From positions 23,910 through 87,909 of the forward strand of contig CALVCV010000004.1 of the NCBI GenBank assembly GCA_944326155.1: a stretch of DNA of 64,000 bases. The letters run 5' to 3'. Position numbers and translations under genes: made by a program. Positions 8,852 to 17,525 of this stretch are shown here, in pieces. The stretch comes from an uncultured Bacilli bacterium. GTDB lineage: Bacteria > Bacillota_I > Bacilli_A > ML615J-28 > CAG-313. The notes under the pieces were generated by a model. It searched no databases, had not been told where the DNA came from, and worked only from the letters and a program-made list of their open reading frames with translations. Each line of letters starts with the position of its first letter. Within the stretch, counting starts at the first letter, position 1.

Positions 8852-9265
8852 TTACTCATATAATCTATTTAATATACGTATAAATTCTTGTGAGTCATGT
8901 TCACCTAATTTATTAATCATTTTATCAATCGATGTTGAAATATCATTAATAATCTTTTTTGCAATTTTCTTACCTTTTTCTGTTAGTTTTATAATGATTT
9001 TTCTTTTATCTACATCATCAGTAATTCTTTTAATATAAGCTTTTTTCTCTAAATTTTTAAGTGTTGAGGCAACCCTACCACTAGTCAATTGTTGAGTTTC
9101 ACATAAATCACCGGGTGTTAAATTTTTATGATAATTTTCTTCATAAATAAACAAAGTTTGCAAAATGCCACTTTCACCTTTTTCTAATTCTTTAACCAAA
9201 TTAATCAAATGATTTTTCTTTTTAAAGATATTTATAAATTTTATAATTAATTCTTTATTATTCAT
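8852..9265 (-). CDS. MarR-family transcriptional regulator
   Basis: Winged-helix repressor of 137 residues. The DNA-binding core is clear: LTPGDLCETQQLTSGRV (helix-turn-helix) followed by the wing with DDVDKRKIIIKLTEKG, the family signature DxRxxxxxLTxxG. Flanking helices should form the dimer interface. The ATG at 9265 follows AATAGGTGAAAAAA; a GTG three codons upstream is inside that Shine-Dalgarno site. It heads an operon with a PlsY-like acyltransferase and a diacylglycerol glycosyltransferase. A 17-bp palindrome overlapping the start of transcription points to autoregulation. By context it may play a FabT-like role in lipid control, but that is inference. Confidence 0.93.
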   Translation of the reverse strand: MNNKELIIKFINIFKKKNHLINLVKELEKGESGILQTLFIYEENYHKNLTPGDLCETQQLTSGRVASTLKNLEKKAYIKRITDDVDKRKIIIKLTEKGKKIAKKIINDISTSIDKMINKLGEHDSQEFIRILNRLYE

Positions 9266-9280
9266 TTTTTTCACCTATTT

Positions 9281-9297
9281 ATCTTCTACTAGAAGAT
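9281..9297 (-). promoter_or_regulatory. Palindromic operator, probable MarR binding site
   Basis: ATCTTCTA-C-TAGAAGAT is a perfect 8-1-8 inverted repeat directly downstream of the -10 box and ahead of the Shine-Dalgarno site of the marR gene. Size and position fit a MarR dimer site that would block transcription. Confidence 0.72.
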
Positions 9298-9326
9298 ATT
9301 ATACCATGATTGTATTATTTTGTCAA
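9298..9326 (-). promoter_or_regulatory. Strong sigma-A-type promoter of marR lipid operon
   Basis: Minus strand: TTGACA (9321-9326), a 17-bp spacer and TATAAT (9298-9303). Consensus match at both hexamers. Confidence 0.88.
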
Positions 9327-9343
9327 ATTATGTAGGGTATAAT

Positions 9344-9373
9344 AAAAATCTACTAGAAAACTAGTAGATTTTT
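9344..9373 (-). terminator. Terminator of FMN/BspA lipoprotein gene
   Basis: AAAAATCTACTAG and CTAGTAGATTTTT form a 13-bp stem with a 4-nt loop, next to the stop at 9381. The left arm shares the 10-mer TCTACTAGAA with the MarR-type operator 60 bp away. Confidence 0.8.
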
Positions 9374-9380
9374 ATTATTA

Positions 9381-12095
9381 TTATTCAACAGGATCTTCAA
9401 CAATCATGTTGGCAAGAGCTGCTTTAACATCTGCACTCCATTTGCTATTAAAAGTTCCAACAAAGAAATTAGTTTGACCATTAGGAATGTAAATCTTAAA
9501 TTCTTCAGGAACACTTGTAAAAATATTTTGATACATAGAAGTGATTTGTGCCGATGATGTATAACGAATACCTGTTAAAGTTGTATTTGTAAAAGCATTT
9601 GCGTCAATTGATGATAATGTACCAGTTGTATCTTTTAAGATTGTAGCAACGCCATTAAAGTTACGATTTGCAACTACTAATGTGTAATATGTAGAAGTTG
9701 CACTAGCCTTACGGTAAATTAAATGATCAATTTCAAAGAAGAATTCATTGCCATCAGCAATTATGATTTCAGTAACATTTGGACAATTAGCAAATACACC
9801 TGAAGCAAAATTATTGGTATCAGCAAGTAATGTTACAGCACCTGAATATTTTGCTGGAATAAATTCAATCTTTGTGGTAGTTTTTTCACTTGTAGTTGTT
9901 TTTGAGTATAATACACCTTCATTAACAAGATATTTTGTAGAACCATCTTCTACAGTGATTGTTTCAAGATTGACTAAGTTTGCTAATGCATTTACTTGAA
10001 TTGATGTAACTGTACTTTTAACTTCAAATGTTGTTAAAGACTTATTAGGTACAAGATATAATGTGGTCTGTGATTTATTATATAATGCACCATCAATACT
10101 TGAATAATTCTTATTTGCATCACTAACATTAATTGTAACTAAATTTTCACACCCTGTGAACGCATTTAAATTAATGTTTGTAACACCTTGTGGTATATAT
10201 AATGAAATAAGACCTTTACAATTTACAAAAGCTTCTTCGCTAATTTTTGTTAATGTAGAAGGGAAAGTTATAGAAATTAATGATACGCAATTTTCAAAAG
10301 CATTAGATTCAATTGATTTAAGTCCTTCTGGAAGAGCAACTGCCAAAAGATTTTCACAATCTTTAAATGCAAAAGTACCAATATGATCAAGAGGTCCATT
10401 AATGTTAACTCTCATTAAAGCTGTGCAACCTTCAAACATTGATGATGTAACTGCTGCTGTATTAGCTGGTAAACTAATTTCAACTAAAGACGTACATCCA
10501 GCAAAAATATTAATACCAAATGTTAGTGTTTCGCTTTCCGCTGTACCTAAGAAAGTAACTTCACTTAAATTTGTACAGCCTTCAAATACGCCAAATTCAA
10601 TATTTTCAATTCCTTCAGGGATAACTACACTAGTAATAGTTGTATTATTTTTAAATAGATTTTCACCTAAATTTTTAACTTCAACACCATTAATTGTAGC
10701 AGGAATTACAATATCACCTGATAAACCAATTGCATCCACAATAGCTTGTGTTTTACTATCAAATTGAAAAACACTAACCCATTGAGCAACCAAAGTAATA
10801 TTTGTAACTACAGGTTTTTCAAAATCATAAGGTTGACCATTTAAAGTCCAACCAATAAAGTGATATAAATCACGTGTTGGATCATTTGGTCTTACAAAAA
10901 CTGTGCCTACTTCTACTTCAATTGGATTGATAGTAGTACCACCATTAGTATCAAAAGTAATTGTTACAGTTCCTGAAGGTACTAAATCTGGATTTTCAAT
11001 AAAAAACTGTTCAAATGCTAAAGCGATTAATTCTTTGACTGTATTACTTGAAATTGTTGCTCCAGACACTGAAACAAATGAATCATCTACTGTTGTACTT
11101 GTTGCACCATTTAATCCCATGTCTTCGCCGTTAAAGTTTTCACCTTTTCCTATTGTGTCAGATTGAGTTGTTACCATATTAACAATCTTTCCTTCTTCAT
11201 CTAAACCAACATATAGTTTTACAGTAGTAAATCTGTTTTCTTTTTCAAGATAATAAATTGTTACTACTTTTCCATCCTTTGTTGCTGTGTACTCTGCTTT
11301 TAAGTTTTCTGTTGGTGTTACTTCTATTTCTGCGAATTCTGCACCTGAAACTATTAATTCTAATTGTTCCAATACATCACTTGGAATTGTTGGTTGTTGA
11401 TTATAGCCTCCAAGTTCAAATGCTAAAGCGATTAATTCTTTGACTGTATTACTTGAAATTGTTGCTCCAGACACTGAAACAAATGAATCATCTACTGTTG
11501 TACTTGTTGCACCATTTAATCCCATGTCTTCGCCGTTAAAGTTTTCACCTTTTCCTATTGTGTCAGATTGAGTTGTTACCATATTAACAATCTTTCCTTC
11601 TTCATCTAAACCAACATATAGTTTTACAGTAGTAAATCTGTTTTCTTTTTCAAGATAATAAATTGTTACTACTTTTCCATCCTTTGTTGCTGTGTACTCT
11701 GCTTTTAAGTTTTCTGTTGGTGTTACTTCTATTTCTGCGAATTCTGCACCTGAAACTATTAATTCTAATTGTGCAAGAACTGAACTTGGAATACTACCTG
11801 CTGCAGCATCATCATATTTTGCGACAAGAACAAGATTTGAAGTTACTTCTTTACTAAAATCATATTCTTTATTGTTTAACATCCAGAAAACAAAAGTTTT
11901 GTCTTCAATGATAGGTGCTACAACTGGTGTTGCAACGCCACCTTCTTCTACAAAGTATTTTGCAAATTCTTTACTATTTACCTCGAATTTTACTTCGAAA
12001 TAGGTTCCCAAATTTCTTTTTTTACAACTTATAAATGTAAATGAGAAAGCAGCAACCATTAAAAGTAATAATACTTTAATAAAAGTCTTTTTCAT
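9381..12095 (-). CDS. Surface lipoprotein with two FMN-binding modules, InlB repeats and BspA-type leucine-rich repeats
   Basis: A 904-residue secreted lipoprotein: signal peptide with lipobox FISC (Cys24). Residues about 33-94 and 378-440 resemble InlB/Listeria-Bacteroides repeats (FDTNGG, FIGW, LVAQW). Residues 109-228 and 244-363 are two identical copies of a module that looks like the FMN_bind domain of RnfG/NqrC: GKIVNMV, DTIGKGENF and the terminal VSGATISS. Thr212 and Thr347 sit in the SGAT motif that ApbE flavinylates in known members. From about residue 455 to 870 follow BspA-type LRRs (repeated IP.GV..I....F..C.NL). Start supported by AGGAGGAAAT. It has its own terminator and is probably monocistronic. 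Electron transfer at the cell surface is inferred; no ApbE is in the window. Confidence 0.82.
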   Translation of the reverse strand: MKKTFIKVLLLLMVAAFSFTFISCKKRNLGTYFEVKFEVNSKEFAKYFVEEGGVATPVVAPIIEDKTFVFWMLNNKEYDFSKEVTSNLVLVAKYDDAAAGSIPSSVLAQLELIVSGAEFAEIEVTPTENLKAEYTATKDGKVVTIYYLEKENRFTTVKLYVGLDEEGKIVNMVTTQSDTIGKGENFNGEDMGLNGATSTTVDDSFVSVSGATISSNTVKELIALAFELGGYNQQPTIPSDVLEQLELIVSGAEFAEIEVTPTENLKAEYTATKDGKVVTIYYLEKENRFTTVKLYVGLDEEGKIVNMVTTQSDTIGKGENFNGEDMGLNGATSTTVDDSFVSVSGATISSNTVKELIALAFEQFFIENPDLVPSGTVTITFDTNGGTTINPIEVEVGTVFVRPNDPTRDLYHFIGWTLNGQPYDFEKPVVTNITLVAQWVSVFQFDSKTQAIVDAIGLSGDIVIPATINGVEVKNLGENLFKNNTTITSVVIPEGIENIEFGVFEGCTNLSEVTFLGTAESETLTFGINIFAGCTSLVEISLPANTAAVTSSMFEGCTALMRVNINGPLDHIGTFAFKDCENLLAVALPEGLKSIESNAFENCVSLISITFPSTLTKISEEAFVNCKGLISLYIPQGVTNINLNAFTGCENLVTINVSDANKNYSSIDGALYNKSQTTLYLVPNKSLTTFEVKSTVTSIQVNALANLVNLETITVEDGSTKYLVNEGVLYSKTTTSEKTTTKIEFIPAKYSGAVTLLADTNNFASGVFANCPNVTEIIIADGNEFFFEIDHLIYRKASATSTYYTLVVANRNFNGVATILKDTTGTLSSIDANAFTNTTLTGIRYTSSAQITSMYQNIFTSVPEEFKIYIPNGQTNFFVGTFNSKWSADVKAALANMIVEDPVE
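11009..11367. repeat. 359-bp direct repeat, copy 1 (encodes second FMN-binding module)
   Basis: Reads identically, base by base, with 11414-11772; the two start points are 405 bp apart, which is 135 codons, so the frame is kept. The spacer between copies is 46 bp. Confidence 0.93.
11414..11772. repeat. 359-bp direct repeat, copy 2 (encodes first FMN-binding module)
   Basis: Partner of 11009-11367. Sequence diverges sharply on both sides, showing exact borders. Identity at silent positions indicates a recent duplication or ongoing gene conversion. Confidence 0.93.
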
Positions 12096-12218
12096 ATTTC
12101 CTCCTAATTTTATCGATTATTACTATATTATATTACAACTTTTTTTGACATTTGTTAAATGTTTTTTTCATATATCTACATATAAATGAGTATATATATT
12201 TTAATATATAAATTGCAT

Positions 12219-12254
12219 AAAAGCCTCCCTTACGAAATCATAAGGAGGGCTTTT
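12219..12254 (-). terminator. Terminator of the str operon (after tuf)
   Basis: GC-rich stem AAAAGCCTCCCTTA with TAAGGAGGGCTTTT (one mismatch, one wobble) and an 8-nt loop, followed on minus by TTTTATG. It lies 40 nt past the tuf stop. Confidence 0.75.
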
Positions 12255-12295
12255 AGTCTTTTCTTGCTGTCTAATATAATTACTTTGTTAGACAA

Positions 12296-13480
12296 TTAAT
12301 TTTCTAATTCAGAAACTGAACCAGCACCAACTGTTCTACCACCCTCACGAATAGAGAACTTAGTACCTTGTTCAACAGCAATTGGGTGAATTAATTTTAC
12401 AGTCATTTGTGTATTATCACCGGGCATTACCATTTCAGTTCCTTCTGGTAATTCAATTACACCTGTAACATCTGTTGTTCTAAAATAGAATTGAGGACGA
12501 TAATTAGAGAAGAATGCAGTATGACGTCCTCCTTCTTCTTTTGTTAAAACATAAACTTGTGCTTTAAATTCAGAGTGTGGCGTAACTGTTTTAGGTTTTG
12601 CAAGAACTTGTCCACGAACAACTTCTTCACGTGCAATACCACGAAGTAATACACCAATATTGTCACCAGCTTCCGCTTGGTCTAATAATTTTCTAAACAT
12701 TTCAACACCAGTAATAACTGCTGAACGAGTGTCTTTGATACCAACAATTTCAACAGTATCACCAACTTTAACTGTACCACGTTCTACACGTCCTGTAGCA
12801 ACTGTACCACGACCTGTAATAGAGAATACGTCTTCTACTGGCATCAAGAATGGTTTATCTGTTTCACGAACTGGATCAGGAATATATTCATCAACTGTAT
12901 CCATTAATTTTAAGATGACTTTCTTAGCTTCAGGATCACCTTCAAGAGCTTTTAAAGCTGAACCACGAATAATTGGAGTTTCATCTCCAGGATAGCCGTA
13001 TTCATTTAATAATTCACGAACTTCCATTTCAACTAATTCAAGTAATTCTTCATCGTCTACCATATCGCATTTATTTAAGAATACAATTAATTTAGGAACA
13101 CCTACTTGACGACTTAATAAAATATGTTCACGAGTTTGAGCCATAGGACCATCTGTTGCAGCAATAACTAAGATTGCACCATCCATTTGAGCTGCACCAG
13201 TAATCATATTTTTAACATAATCGGCATGTCCTGGACAGTCAACGTGTGCATAGTGACGTTTTTCAGTTTCATATTCAACGTGACAAGTATTGATGGTTAT
13301 ACCACGAGCTTTTTCTTCTGGAGCACCATCAATTTGGTCATAAGCCATTTTTTGTGATAAGCCCTTTTCTGCTAATACTGTAGTAATAGCAGATGTTAAA
13401 GTTGTTTTTCCATGGTCAACATGTCCAATAGTACCAATGTTTACATGGGGTTTTGTACGTACAAATTTTTCCTTTGCCAT
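12296..13480 (-). CDS. tuf: Elongation factor Tu
   Basis: GTPase that delivers aminoacyl-tRNA to the ribosome. 394 residues, the usual length. GTP-binding motifs: GHVDHGKT at 19-26, [24 protein letters not shown], and NKCD. Domains II and III follow with the conserved [14 protein letters not shown]. The ATG at 13480 has an AAAGGAG site. It is the last gene of rpsL-rpsG-fusA-tuf; an 84-nt gap after fusA contains its own promoter-like TTGCAA/TAAAAT pair, so extra tuf transcription is likely. Confidence 0.99.
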   Translation of the reverse strand: MAKEKFVRTKPHVNIGTIGHVDHGKTTLTSAITTVLAEKGLSQKMAYDQIDGAPEEKARGITINTCHVEYETEKRHYAHVDCPGHADYVKNMITGAAQMDGAILVIAATDGPMAQTREHILLSRQVGVPKLIVFLNKCDMVDDEELLELVEMEVRELLNEYGYPGDETPIIRGSALKALEGDPEAKKVILKLMDTVDEYIPDPVRETDKPFLMPVEDVFSITGRGTVATGRVERGTVKVGDTVEIVGIKDTRSAVITGVEMFRKLLDQAEAGDNIGVLLRGIAREEVVRGQVLAKPKTVTPHSEFKAQVYVLTKEEGGRHTAFFSNYRPQFYFRTTDVTGVIELPEGTEMVMPGDNTQMTVKLIHPIAVEQGTKFSIREGGRTVGAGSVSELEN

Positions 13481-13517
13481 TATAAAAAAATCTCCTTTTA
13501 TTTTTTATTTCATTATT

Positions 13518-13546
13518 ATTTTATTACAAATTCTTTTTTTTTGCAA
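13518..13546 (-). promoter_or_regulatory. Possible internal promoter for tuf
   Basis: Minus strand: TTGCAA (13541-13546), 17-bp spacer, TAAAAT (13518-13523), in the fusA-tuf gap. Confidence 0.55.
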
Positions 13547-13564
13547 GTAAAACGTAAGTTTTTA

Positions 13565-15640
13565 TTATTGAGCGTTACGTTTTTTAATTACTGCTTCTGC
13601 AACATTTTTTGGGCACTCTTCGTAGTGGTCAAATTGCATAGTATAGTTACCACGACCTTGAGTATTTGAGCGAAGAGCGGTTGCATAACCAAACATTTCA
13701 GCAAGTGGAACAAATGCTTTAATAGATTGTGTTTTGCCTCTTGCTTCTTGTCCATCGATACGTCCGCGTCTTGTTGATAAATCACCAATAACTGTACCTA
13801 CATATTCATCTGGAACAATTACTTCTACTGATTCAATTGGTTCTAATAGAACAGGTTGACATTTTTCAGCTGATGCTTTGAAAGCCATACCGCCAGCAAC
13901 TTCAAAGGCAATTTGGCTAGAGTCAACATCATGATATGAACCAAATACTAATCTAGCTTTAATATCAATTGTTGGGAATCCGGCAAGATTTCCGTTAGAA
14001 AGTGCATTTTCAATACCTTTGTTAACTGCGGGAATGTATTCACGTGGAATAACACCACCAACAATTTCATCAACAAATTCGTATCCTTTACCAGGATTTG
14101 GTTCAAATACAACTACGCAGTGACCATATTGACCACGGCCACCTGATTGACGAACAAATTTACCTTCGATTTCAGCACTCTTTTTAATTGTTTCACGATA
14201 AGATACTTGTGGTTGACCTACATTACATTCAACATGAAATTCTCTTCTCATACGGTCTACAATGATGTCTAGGTGTAATTCACCCATACCTGAAATAATT
14301 GTTTGACCAGTTTCAGAATCTGTATATGTTCTAAATGTTGGATCTTCTTCAGCAAGTTTTGAAAGAGCAACTGACATTTTGTCTTGATCACCTTTTGTCT
14401 TAGGTTCAATTGCAACTGAAATAACAGGTTCTGGAAAGACCATTTTTTCCAAAATAACTGGAAAACTAGGATCACACATTGTATCGCCTGTTGTTGTATC
14501 TTTTAAACCAACAGCTGCAGCAATATCGCCAGAGAAAACTTCTTTAATTTCAGTACGATTATTTGCATGCATTAAAAGAATACGTCCAATTCTTTCACGT
14601 TTATCTTTAGTTGAATTTAATACATATGAACCTGATTCTAGGTGACCTGAATAAACTCTAAAGAATGTAAGTTTACCTACATATGGATCAGTCATCACTT
14701 TAAATGCTAATGCTGCAAAAGGAGCATCATCATCTGAGTTTACGACAACTTCATTACCATCTTCATCATGTCCTTTAATTTGGGCAACCTCAACTGGTGA
14801 TGGAAGATAATCGATAATAGCATCTAAAACCTTTTTAACACCTTTATTTTTAAATGCAGTTCCACAAAGAATTGGGAAGAATTTTACAGAAAGTGTACCC
14901 TTGCGAATAGCAGCTTTTAACATCTCTTCACTAATTTCTTCACCTTCAAGATAAGCCATCATTAACTCATCATCAAATTCTGCTACTGCATTGATTAATT
15001 CATCACGATATGCTTCAGCTTCATCTTTTAAATCTATAGGAATTTCAACTTCTTGTCCTGCTTCATCAATACTGCCTTCATCATATATAAAAGCTTTCAT
15101 TGTTACAAGATCAATGATACCTCTAAAATTATTTTCAGCACCTATTGGATATTGAATAGGGTGAGCATTTGCTCCTAAACGATGATCTAATGATTGACAA
15201 CTATATTTAAAATCAGCACCAGTTTTATCCATCTTATTAATGAAAACAAGTCTTGGTACAAGATATTCAGTAGCTTGACGCCAAACAGTTTCTGTTTGAG
15301 GTTCAACACCTGCTTGAGCATCTAGAACTGTAACAGCACCATCTAGTACCCTAAGAGAACGGCTTACTTCAACAGTAAAGTCAACGTGTCCTGGTGTATC
15401 AATGACATTAATTTTATTACCTTTCCAAAAAGCAGTTGTTGCAGCAGAGGTAATTGTTATACCTCTTTCTTGTTCTTGTTCCATCCAGTCCATTTGAGCA
15501 GCACCATCATGGGTTTCACCAATTTTGTGTATTTTTCCTGTATGGTATAAAACTCTTTCTGTAAATGTAGTTTTACCTGCATCTATGTGAGCCATAATAC
15601 CGATATTACGTGTATGTAATAATGAATATTCACGAGCCAT
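13565..15640 (-). CDS. fusA: Elongation factor G
   Basis: Translocation GTPase, 691 residues. The G domain starts with [14 protein letters not shown] and contains [12 protein letters not shown] and NKMDKTGAD. The remaining domains II to V are complete, with the C-terminal region [12 protein letters not shown] and the end of domain V at [15 protein letters not shown]. It lies 17 nt after rpsG in the str operon and its ATG is preceded by a weak AGGAGA site. Nothing suggests an EF-G2 or tetracycline-resistance paralogue. Confidence 0.99.
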   Translation of the reverse strand: MAREYSLLHTRNIGIMAHIDAGKTTFTERVLYHTGKIHKIGETHDGAAQMDWMEQEQERGITITSAATTAFWKGNKINVIDTPGHVDFTVEVSRSLRVLDGAVTVLDAQAGVEPQTETVWRQATEYLVPRLVFINKMDKTGADFKYSCQSLDHRLGANAHPIQYPIGAENNFRGIIDLVTMKAFIYDEGSIDEAGQEVEIPIDLKDEAEAYRDELINAVAEFDDELMMAYLEGEEISEEMLKAAIRKGTLSVKFFPILCGTAFKNKGVKKVLDAIIDYLPSPVEVAQIKGHDEDGNEVVVNSDDDAPFAALAFKVMTDPYVGKLTFFRVYSGHLESGSYVLNSTKDKRERIGRILLMHANNRTEIKEVFSGDIAAAVGLKDTTTGDTMCDPSFPVILEKMVFPEPVISVAIEPKTKGDQDKMSVALSKLAEEDPTFRTYTDSETGQTIISGMGELHLDIIVDRMRREFHVECNVGQPQVSYRETIKKSAEIEGKFVRQSGGRGQYGHCVVVFEPNPGKGYEFVDEIVGGVIPREYIPAVNKGIENALSNGNLAGFPTIDIKARLVFGSYHDVDSSQIAFEVAGGMAFKASAEKCQPVLLEPIESVEVIVPDEYVGTVIGDLSTRRGRIDGQEARGKTQSIKAFVPLAEMFGYATALRSNTQGRGNYTMQFDHYEECPKNVAEAVIKKRNAQ

Positions 15641-15657
15641 TGTATTTTAATCTCCTA

Positions 15658-16128
15658 TTACCATTGATAATGAGCAAATGCTTTATTTGCTTCAGCCATA
15701 CGATGAGTATCTTCACGTTTTTTAACAGCGCCACCTAAACCATTAGCGGCATCCATTATTTCTTTTGCAAGTCTTTCTTCCATAGTTTTTTCGTTGCGAA
15801 GACGAGCATAATTTGTTAACCATCTTAAACCTAGAGTATAACGTCTTACTTCTCTAACTTCTACTGGTACTTGATAATTAGCTCCACCTACACGGCGAGA
15901 TCTAACTTCTAATTGTGGCATAATATTTTCTAAGGCTTGTTTATATACTTCTAGTGGATCACGACCAGTAGCTTTAGATACACGATCAAAAGCACCATAA
16001 ATAATTTGTTGTGCCACACCTTTTTTACCATCCAACATTACACTGTTAATTAATCTTGTTACAAGTGTTGAATTATAAATTGGATCAGGTAATACTTTTC
16101 TTTGAGCGACATGTCCTTTACGAGGCAT
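15658..16128 (-). CDS. rpsG: 30S ribosomal protein S7
   Basis: Primary 16S rRNA-binding protein that nucleates assembly of the 30S head. 156 residues, typical. Conserved N-terminal [16 protein letters not shown], the [18 protein letters not shown] segment and the C-terminal [13 protein letters not shown] are all present. An AAAGGAGGAACC site precedes the ATG. It lies 46 nt after rpsL; in enterobacteria S7 represses its own operon from the rpsL-rpsG gap, but I see no comparable structure in this short A/T-rich gap. Confidence 0.99.
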   Translation of the reverse strand: MPRKGHVAQRKVLPDPIYNSTLVTRLINSVMLDGKKGVAQQIIYGAFDRVSKATGRDPLEVYKQALENIMPQLEVRSRRVGGANYQVPVEVREVRRYTLGLRWLTNYARLRNEKTMEERLAKEIMDAANGLGGAVKKREDTHRMAEANKAFAHYQW

Positions 16129-16174
16129 GAAGGTTCCTCCTTTCTACATTTGTATATTAATTTTATTTTTTATA

Positions 16175-16597
16175 TTATTTTTTTCCAGCTTTAGGGCGTT
16201 TTGCACCATATTTTGAACGGCCTTGTCTACGACTTTCAACACCTGTAGTATCAAGTGTGCCACGAATAATGTGATAACGAACACCTGGTAAGTCTCTAAC
16301 ACGACCTCCACGAATTAATACAGTATTGTGTTCTTGTAACTTATGACCAATACCTGGAATATAAGCTGTTACTTCAATACCATTGCTTAAACGAACACGG
16401 GCCATTTTTCGAATAGCAGAGTTTGGTTTTTTAGGTGTCATTGTGGTAACACGTGTACATACACCTTTCTTTTGTGGGCAATTAATTGTTGTTGCAACTT
16501 TCTTTAAAGAATTAAAACCAATTCCAAGATGTGGCGATTTAGATTTTCTTACCTTATCTTCACGTGAGTTACGTACTAATTGATTAATTGTAGGCAT
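16175..16597 (-). CDS. rpsL: 30S ribosomal protein S12
   Basis: Decoding-centre protein and first gene of the str operon. The ATG at 16597 was chosen over one six codons upstream because that one lies within the AAAGGAG Shine-Dalgarno site; the result is 140 residues starting MPTINQLVR. The conserved decoding loop [11 protein letters not shown] has the wild-type lysines, so no streptomycin-resistance substitution is visible there. A second loop, [12 protein letters not shown], is also intact. A strong promoter lies about 110 nt upstream and leaves an untranslated leader of roughly 100 nt. Confidence 0.99.
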   Translation of the reverse strand: MPTINQLVRNSREDKVRKSKSPHLGIGFNSLKKVATTINCPQKKGVCTRVTTMTPKKPNSAIRKMARVRLSNGIEVTAYIPGIGHKLQEHNTVLIRGGRVRDLPGVRYHIIRGTLDTTGVESRRQGRSKYGAKRPKAGKK

Positions 16598-16677
16598 CTT
16601 CTTTTCTCCTTTCATATATTAGTTATTGAGGTATATTCCACATTTCCGCGTGTTTCAATACTTCAAAAAATATAGTC

Positions 16678-16691
16678 TTGACAAAAGTCAA
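16678..16691. promoter_or_regulatory. Short inverted repeat in the str operon leader
   Basis: TTGAC-AAAA-GTCAA lies in the 5' leader between the promoter and rpsL. It could form a small hairpin, but a role is not established. Confidence 0.3.
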
Positions 16692-16706
16692 AACATAACC
16701 TCTAAT

Positions 16707-16735
16707 ATTATACTGATTTCTATATTGAAAGTCAA
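16707..16735 (-). promoter_or_regulatory. Promoter of the str operon
   Basis: Minus strand: TTGACT (16730-16735), 17-bp spacer, TATAAT (16707-16712). Near-consensus, as expected for a highly expressed ribosomal operon. Confidence 0.88.
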
Positions 16736-16811
16736 GTTAGATACTTAATTTTTTACATTTATCGAAAATAGTATTCCAAAATGTACTAAATCTATACCAT
16801 AAATTTCGAAA

Positions 16812-16848
16812 AAATAAGAAACCTCTAATACTTTGGAGATTTCTTATT
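16812..16848 (-). terminator. Terminator after the L15-domain gene
   Basis: AAATAAGAAA and TTTCTTATTT pair, extended by TCTC/GAGG-type pairs, followed on the minus strand by TTTTTTCG. It begins 10 nt after the stop at 16859. Confidence 0.8.
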
Positions 16849-16858
16849 TATAATAAAT

Positions 16859-17491
16859 TTATTCTTTATTCTTTTTTAATTTTACTACTTTACCGCCTGT
16901 CAGTTCTATCATCTTAACTGCATCCAAAGAAAAATCATGTGCCTTAATAGTAAGTGCTTTATTAAGAGTTCCTCTTGCAAGCACTTTTATAAAGCAAATC
17001 TTATCATCGATTAATTTTTTCTTTTTTAAGAGATTAATAGTCACGATATCATTTGCTTTAAAATTACGTGAAATAGTATCAATATTGATAATACCTTTCT
17101 TACTACCATAGATAACTTCATCTTCGTCCTCTTCTTCAATCAAATGAGTTGCTAACTCATCAGATACGATTTCTTTAACCTCTGTAGCCTTAACTTCTTG
17201 TCTTTTAAGTTCTTCCATTTTTGCTTTTTCTTCTGCAAGCCTTTTTGCTTCTTCTTTTGCTTTTTCTTCTGCAAGCCTTTTTGCTTCTTCTTTTGCTTTT
17301 TCTTCTGCAAGCCTTTTTGCTTCTTCTTTTACCATAGCATCATCTAACTCGTTATTTTTATCTATTACTTTTTTAGTTCTATCTTTTAATAAATGTTCTT
17401 TTTTTTCAATTAATTCATCACTACATTTTTTTTCTCGTTCTAAATATGTTTCATTTGTTGATTTTTTTCGTTTCAAACCTATTTTAGCCAT
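16859..17491 (-). CDS. Coiled-coil protein with C-terminal ribosomal L15-like domain
   Basis: Not a known named protein to me. Residues 1-55 are basic and charged. Residues 56-91 are three exact copies of EEAKRLAEEKAK, a likely long charged helix. Residues about 112-125 are very acidic (EEEDEDE). Residues 132-206 resemble the C-terminal half of ribosomal protein L15: INIDTIS, a Vxx-LLKKKKLI segment, FIKVLARGTLNKALTIKAHDFS and the ending MIELTGGKV. The N-terminal L15 extension that threads into 23S rRNA is missing, and true rplO belongs in the spc operon, not here. It sits 34 nt after the M32 peptidase in the gmk operon and ends in a strong terminator. An extra-ribosomal or assembly role is possible but unproven. 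Confidence 0.72.
   Translation of the reverse strand: MAKIGLKRKKSTNETYLEREKKCSDELIEKKEHLLKDRTKKVIDKNNELDDAMVKEEAKRLAEEKAKEEAKRLAEEKAKEEAKRLAEEKAKMEELKRQEVKATEVKEIVSDELATHLIEEEDEDEVIYGSKKGIINIDTISRNFKANDIVTINLLKKKKLIDDKICFIKVLARGTLNKALTIKAHDFSLDAVKMIELTGGKVVKLKKNKE
17231..17330. repeat. Tandem 36-bp repeat (2.8 units)
   Basis: Unit starts at 17231, 17267 and 17303 with identical sequence beginning TTCTGCAAGCC. It encodes the EEAKRLAEEKAK helix repeats, so copy-number change would stay in frame. Confidence 0.9.
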
Positions 17492-17525
17492 CTAAATCCT
17501 CCTTAATTTTTATTTTTATCCATTT

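Noticed and set aside
11009..11772. Possible CRISPR array or insertion element because of two long identical repeats
   Set aside because: Only two copies of 359 bp, coding and in frame within one gene; no spacers, terminal inverted repeats or transposase.
9748..12003. Several plus-strand open frames of 60-120 codons
   Set aside because: All antisense to the repeat-rich lipoprotein; lack of stops follows from the codon use of the minus-strand gene.
17219..17330. Short repeats resembling a CRISPR
   Set aside because: They are contiguous 36-bp coding repeats with no spacers between them.
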